From: JAKQDP01 sp964536975
GTDB lineage: Bacteria; Patescibacteriota; Patescibacteriia; 2-01-FULL-39-33
Direction of reading: 5' to 3'
Assembly: GCA_964536975.1 (NCBI GenBank)
Contig: CAZHYS010000014.1
Location: 1 to 25,574, forward strand
Length of the DNA: 25,574 nucleotides
Shown: positions 22,846 through 25,574 of the stretch, one piece after another
How the letters are laid out: every line of letters begins with the position of its first letter
Numbering within the stretch: the first letter of the stretch is position 1
The notes under the pieces: generated by a model
Databases searched by the model: none
Seen by the model: the letters and a program-made list of their open reading frames with translations, nothing else
Told to the model about the DNA's origin: nothing
Position numbers and translations under genes: made by a program

Positions 22846-24768
22846 TTATTGAGTAACGATTGGCTCTGATTCTCCGGCTGTGCCATTGTTTTCTGCTGTT
22901 GTCTCTCCGGATAATTTTTCTACGCCAATTAGGCACACTGCCTGCCATGGCTTGTAGTATGAAGTAAAAGTTGTTTCATTTTTGGTGCCGTCAGCGTAAG
23001 TGATGGTGTAATCAAAAGACGCACTGACGCCCTTGTGTGAACTTTCGGTGCATTTTTTCTGGCCGGGCGCGAGATCAGTGGTTTCAATGTATTTGGTTGC
23101 CGGCGGTGAAGTCCAGCCCCAGACTTTGGGCGTTGTCCGCTCGGCGACGCGGCCGTCTTTGGTGCCCCAGAAGTCAAAGTAAAGATTGTCGCCGGAAATA
23201 CGGTATTGAATCAGGATATAATGGCCGGTATTATTGACGAAGCGGACATCGGGATGAGGAATATAGATAGTAGCGTCAGTGCCAGGCAAGCCGTTTTCCA
23301 GATAATAAGAGACGTTGTAAGAATGATTGCGCCGTTCGGTGATGGGCAAACCGGAAGCCATGGCGGCGCGGAAAACCGTCGTGCCGATTTGGCACAAGCC
23401 GCCGCCATATTCGGCGGTAGTCTGATTACCTTTGATGACTAGTTCCGGCAAATATCCGGTCTCTGCGTCAACATTGCCGAGAGCGGTGATAAGAGAGAAT
23501 TCTTCGTCAGGCTTTATCAAGACGCCGTGGAGCTTGCCGGCGCCGTTTTTGATGTTGTGACGGCGATTGGTCGGACTGCCGGCAAAGTTTGATTGTCCGG
23601 TGCCGATGATTTCATTGATGCCGAGATTATTGATATCGCCGGTGATGATTTTTGGCATGGCAGTGGCGACAGAGACAGTAAAATCAAGATTGTCACCGAG
23701 GAGTCCCTCGTTGATCTGGCGATAAGCGTCCTCAATATCAACTTTTTTGCCCTCGCGGTGGGGAGTGAGTTTGACGACTTTGCCGTTTTTCATTTCCAGA
23801 CTGGCGTCTTGCGGCTCAACATCTATCTCCACGGCGATATTCTTCTGGATCCAATCGGTGAATTTGTCTTTGTTGGTTCCCAGGGTGACGGCGCCGTCTT
23901 TTTGATAAAATTCCAGCATTTCGGCCAGCTGTTTTTTGCTAATGATCCATTGGCGATCCTCGTAGCTGAAAGAAGGCGTGGTAGTGGACAAGACTTCATC
24001 AATGAGATATTTTTTTTCTTCGGCCTGGCTTTTGGTGACAGTCGGTTGGCCAGTCGTCCGAATAAGCTCTATCTGATCGTTTTTCAGCTGTTCTAGATTA
24101 TCTTTCAAATCAGAGATTGCCCTGGGAAAGTCAAAAGTCGCGCCAGTTTGTTCGGCAGCGATGGCAACGGAATAATTGTCGCTATGCCAAGTGATTTCTG
24201 GGCGGGCGTTTTGCGTAAGTATTTCCTGATCAGCGAATTGATCGCGAAGGCTGCCGGCCAAAATCTGCTCATTCAATTTGACTTTGGCTTTGAATTCCTG
24301 ATCCTTAAAAATGATTTTTACTTGGCGACCGAGATTCTGCCACCATTTGCCGTCGCGGCCATAAGCGAATGCTTCATAGACTGCCCCATGATTGTCAAAA
24401 TTGATTATTTCTTGCGACAGGTCGGGATCATTGAGGGCATTGAGGATGGGGGTGACCTTGAGATACAGCTCGTCGCCGTTTTTGTAAATGATTTTGATGC
24501 CTTCTTTCTCAATATTCTCAGTGATTTTGTCCACGGTCTCCAGCGCTTGGACAGGAGTGAGGCCGCCAAGACTGACATTACCGATGCGGCTGCCGGGGAA
24601 GAATTTGTCCCGGTATCTGATTTCAAAAGCGGCGGCTCCGCCGGCAAAAATCATGAGAATTACAAAAAAAGCGACCGCGATCGTGATGATCAGCCACTTT
24701 TTGTCTGTCCGGCCGTCTTTGCGCAATTTGCGGAGCGGCTGCTCCCACCAGGTTTTGAATTCGTCCAT
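22846..24768 (-). CDS. VanW-family cell-wall-associated protein with peptidoglycan-binding region
   Basis: 640 residues. A basic N-terminus precedes one membrane helix (about 25-48), so the bulk should be extracytoplasmic. A PG_binding_4-type segment follows (IGNVSLGGLTPVQALETV), with a second such region further on. The VanW domain lies at about 390-530, with HNIKNGAGKLHGVLIKPDEE and the family hallmark YGGGLCQIGTTVF. A C-terminal G5-like beta region (ITYADGTKNETTFTSYY) and a Glu/Thr tail end the protein. VanW proteins are found in glycopeptide-resistance clusters and widely as wall proteins of unknown activity; resistance should not be assumed here. A GGAGG about 9 bases upstream of the ATG lies within the end of hsp20, so the two genes form one operon with a 4-base gap. 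Confidence 0.92.
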   Translation of the reverse strand: MDEFKTWWEQPLRKLRKDGRTDKKWLIITIAVAFFVILMIFAGGAAAFEIRYRDKFFPGSRIGNVSLGGLTPVQALETVDKITENIEKEGIKIIYKNGDELYLKVTPILNALNDPDLSQEIINFDNHGAVYEAFAYGRDGKWWQNLGRQVKIIFKDQEFKAKVKLNEQILAGSLRDQFADQEILTQNARPEITWHSDNYSVAIAAEQTGATFDFPRAISDLKDNLEQLKNDQIELIRTTGQPTVTKSQAEEKKYLIDEVLSTTTPSFSYEDRQWIISKKQLAEMLEFYQKDGAVTLGTNKDKFTDWIQKNIAVEIDVEPQDASLEMKNGKVVKLTPHREGKKVDIEDAYRQINEGLLGDNLDFTVSVATAMPKIITGDINNLGINEIIGTGQSNFAGSPTNRRHNIKNGAGKLHGVLIKPDEEFSLITALGNVDAETGYLPELVIKGNQTTAEYGGGLCQIGTTVFRAAMASGLPITERRNHSYNVSYYLENGLPGTDATIYIPHPDVRFVNNTGHYILIQYRISGDNLYFDFWGTKDGRVAERTTPKVWGWTSPPATKYIETTDLAPGQKKCTESSHKGVSASFDYTITYADGTKNETTFTSYYKPWQAVCLIGVEKLSGETTAENNGTAGESEPIVTQ

Positions 24769-24772
24769 GACC

Positions 24773-25222
24773 TTAGTCCTCCAAGTGTTTGACTTTTATA
24801 GAAGTAGTTTTATATTTTTTGGGAAGTTTGATAGTCAAGATGCCGTTTCGGAGGGTGGCATCGGTTCGGTCGGGATCAACTTCTTGGGGCAGAACAATGG
24901 AGCGGCTGAATGACCCCCAGTAGATTTCCCGACAGTAAAAATTTTCGTTTTTTATTTCTTCGTCGGTGTCGCGGAAGCCGCGAATAGTGAGGAGATCGCT
25001 GCTGACAGAGATATCCAGGTTTTTGGGATCCACGCCGGCAATGGCTGATTTGACGATGACAAAATCTTCATCCTGAAAAACATCGCAGGACAATTGGCCC
25101 TCTGATGCCCAGAAGTCACCATCCGGGTCGCCGGACTCGGCGGGGTTAAACAGAAAATCGGGGGAGTCGGCCTCTCTTTTGACGGAGATTTTTTGTCGTT
25201 TGTCCAATTTTGTCATTGGCAT
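24773..25222 (-). CDS. hsp20: Small heat-shock protein (Hsp20 / alpha-crystallin)
   Basis: 149 residues. A polar N-terminal arm of about 45 residues precedes the alpha-crystallin domain (about 46-140, DVFQDEDFVIVKSAIAGVD onward) with the signature GILTIKLPKK near its end. The short C-terminal tail has an SIKV motif where the I-x-I/V anchor is expected. Hsp20 proteins hold unfolding proteins in an ATP-independent way. First gene of a two-gene unit with vanW, unusual company. The predicted -10 box ends 6 bases before the ATG, so the message is probably leaderless. A second Met two codons later is an alternative start. Confidence 0.93.
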   Translation of the reverse strand: MPMTKLDKRQKISVKREADSPDFLFNPAESGDPDGDFWASEGQLSCDVFQDEDFVIVKSAIAGVDPKNLDISVSSDLLTIRGFRDTDEEIKNENFYCREIYWGSFSRSIVLPQEVDPDRTDATLRNGILTIKLPKKYKTTSIKVKHLED

Positions 25223-25228
25223 GATTAT

Positions 25229-25237
25229 ATTATAGCA
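25229..25237 (-). promoter_or_regulatory. Extended -10 promoter of hsp20 (leaderless)
   Basis: On the minus strand TGC-TATAAT (TATAAT 25229-25234) lies 6 bases before the ATG, placing the expected transcript start on the ATG itself. No clear -35 box. Confidence 0.65.
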
Positions 25238-25277
25238 TAAAATTTTGGAAAGGGGTAAACAGAGAATGGTTTAAATA

Positions 25278-25310
25278 TTTTAAAAGCACCCGCAAGGGGC
25301 GCTTTTAAAA
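25278..25310. terminator. Hairpin between tRNA-Glu and hsp20, probable bidirectional terminator
   Basis: TTTTAAAAGC pairs with GCTTTTAAAA around a CCC/GGG inner stem. The T-rich ends on both strands are short, so efficiency is uncertain. Confidence 0.55.
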
Positions 25311-25317
25311 TTATATG

Positions 25318-25453
25318 TACCGCCACGTTTGTCCGCCTGGAGCGGAGGGAATTCCGCCTCGCTCCTTGTTCGCTCGCTACTGGTTCGATTCCCCGTTAGC
25401 AAATAATAAAGATAAACATAAAGATGGACGCAACGGTCCATCTTTATGTTTAT
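25318..25453. repeat. Rearranged tRNA 3'-end copies and an 18-bp palindrome beside tRNA-Glu
   Basis: GTACCGCCACG occurs at 25318-25328 apart from one edge base and again at 25459-25469, where it is the 3' end of tRNA-Glu. GGTTCGATTCCCCGT at 25382-25396 copies the tRNA T-arm in opposite orientation. A perfect 18-bp inverted repeat (25412-25429 with 25436-25453, loop GCAACG) joins this copy to the tRNA. No T run follows, so it is not a classical terminator. Confidence 0.8.
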
Positions 25454-25459
25454 TATTAG

Positions 25460-25531
25460 TACCGCCACGGGGAATCGAACCCCGGTTGCCAGGATGAAAA
25501 CCTGATGTCCTAACCACTAGACGATGGCGGC
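25460..25531 (-). tRNA. tRNA-Glu (anticodon UUC)
   Basis: 72 bases read on the minus strand. Acceptor stem GCCGCCA/TGGCGGT has a G1-U72 pair and discriminator A. The D arm is GTCTAGTGGTTAGGAC and the anticodon loop is TTTTCAT with TTC at 25496-25498. The T arm is CGGGG-TTCGATT-CCCCG. CCA is not encoded. Confidence 0.97.
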
Positions 25532-25538
25532 AAATTGT

Positions 25539-25566
25539 TTATTATTTTTTCATAATATTGTTTCAA
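25539..25566 (-). promoter_or_regulatory. Putative tRNA-Glu promoter
   Basis: On the minus strand TTGAAA (25561-25566), a 16-base spacer and TAATAA (25539-25544), with the -10 box 7 bases before the tRNA 5' end. The -10 match is weak. Confidence 0.4.
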
Positions 25567-25574
25567 CCTTTTTC

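Noticed and set aside
24148..24792. A 214-codon plus-strand frame opposite vanW
   Set aside because: It is fully antisense to the clear VanW coding sequence, has no homology that I recognise and no start signals.
25369..25400. A second tRNA on the plus strand ending in GGTTCGATTCCCCG
   Set aside because: Only the T-loop and one side of its stem are present; the 5' side of the stem does not pair and no anticodon arm can be drawn.

Overview
This window looks like a piece of a Patescibacteria (Candidate Phyla Radiation, CPR) chromosome, probably of a Parcubacteria-like lineage. I infer this from the gene set, because no rRNA or other phylogenetic marker is present. The set includes a giant Thr-rich surface protein with an S74 intramolecular chaperone, archaeal-type phosphoglycerate mutase, a membrane pyrophosphatase, a VanW-type wall protein, a NusA without C-terminal acidic repeats, and many AT-rich short leaders without a Shine-Dalgarno (SD) sequence. 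UGA is used as a stop (for example after the UbiA gene and yfcE), so this is not a UGA-recoding Gracilibacteria/Absconditabacteria genome.

Layout, left to right. 3-6493: the 3' part of a large secreted fibre-like protein, followed 5 bases later by a UbiA-type prenyltransferase fused to a probable lipocalin/CrtC-like domain. 6530-7881: thioredoxin and thioredoxin reductase. 7882-9074: repeat-rich intergenic DNA around a lone minus-strand membrane protein with its own strong promoter, SD and terminator. 9075-11217: rnhB, a SAM methyltransferase, a small membrane protein and yraN. 11264-12893: nusA with its own promoter, a promoter-proximal intrinsic terminator and a structured leader. 12896-16231: apgM and hppA, each with a promoter. 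16232-17885: repeat-rich spacer and trigger factor. 17898-18969: an HD-domain protein with a different translation style. 18971-22184: a tight run of P-loop kinase/ATPase, galE, nfo, yfcE and yggU, the last four joined by short overlaps or short gaps. 22185-22845: no gene, but a promoter, a long highly structured RNA and a terminator. 22846-25222 (minus): hsp20 then vanW. 25460-25531 (minus): tRNA-Glu(UUC), with a rearranged copy of its 3' end beside it.

The protein genes are mostly ordinary housekeeping: thiol redox (trxA/trxB), DNA and RNA repair (rnhB, nfo, yraN), transcription (nusA), folding (tig, hsp20), glycolysis and energy conservation (apgM, hppA), and surface/wall (S74 protein, galE, vanW).

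The most interesting object is the gene-free stretch 22317-22776. It reads as an independent transcription unit for a roughly 425-nt RNA with a 23-pair long-range helix and two arms. Both arms carry the same 12-nt asymmetric internal loop. I do not recognise it as tmRNA, RNase P RNA, SRP RNA, 6S RNA or any riboswitch I know. Other points of interest are the UbiA-lipocalin fusion with an N-terminal 22-bp tandem duplication read in two frames, a palindromic element inserted in frame into yfcE, the nusA attenuator, a thioredoxin reductase lacking the NADPH phosphate-binding arginines, and intergenic mosaics of short repeats.
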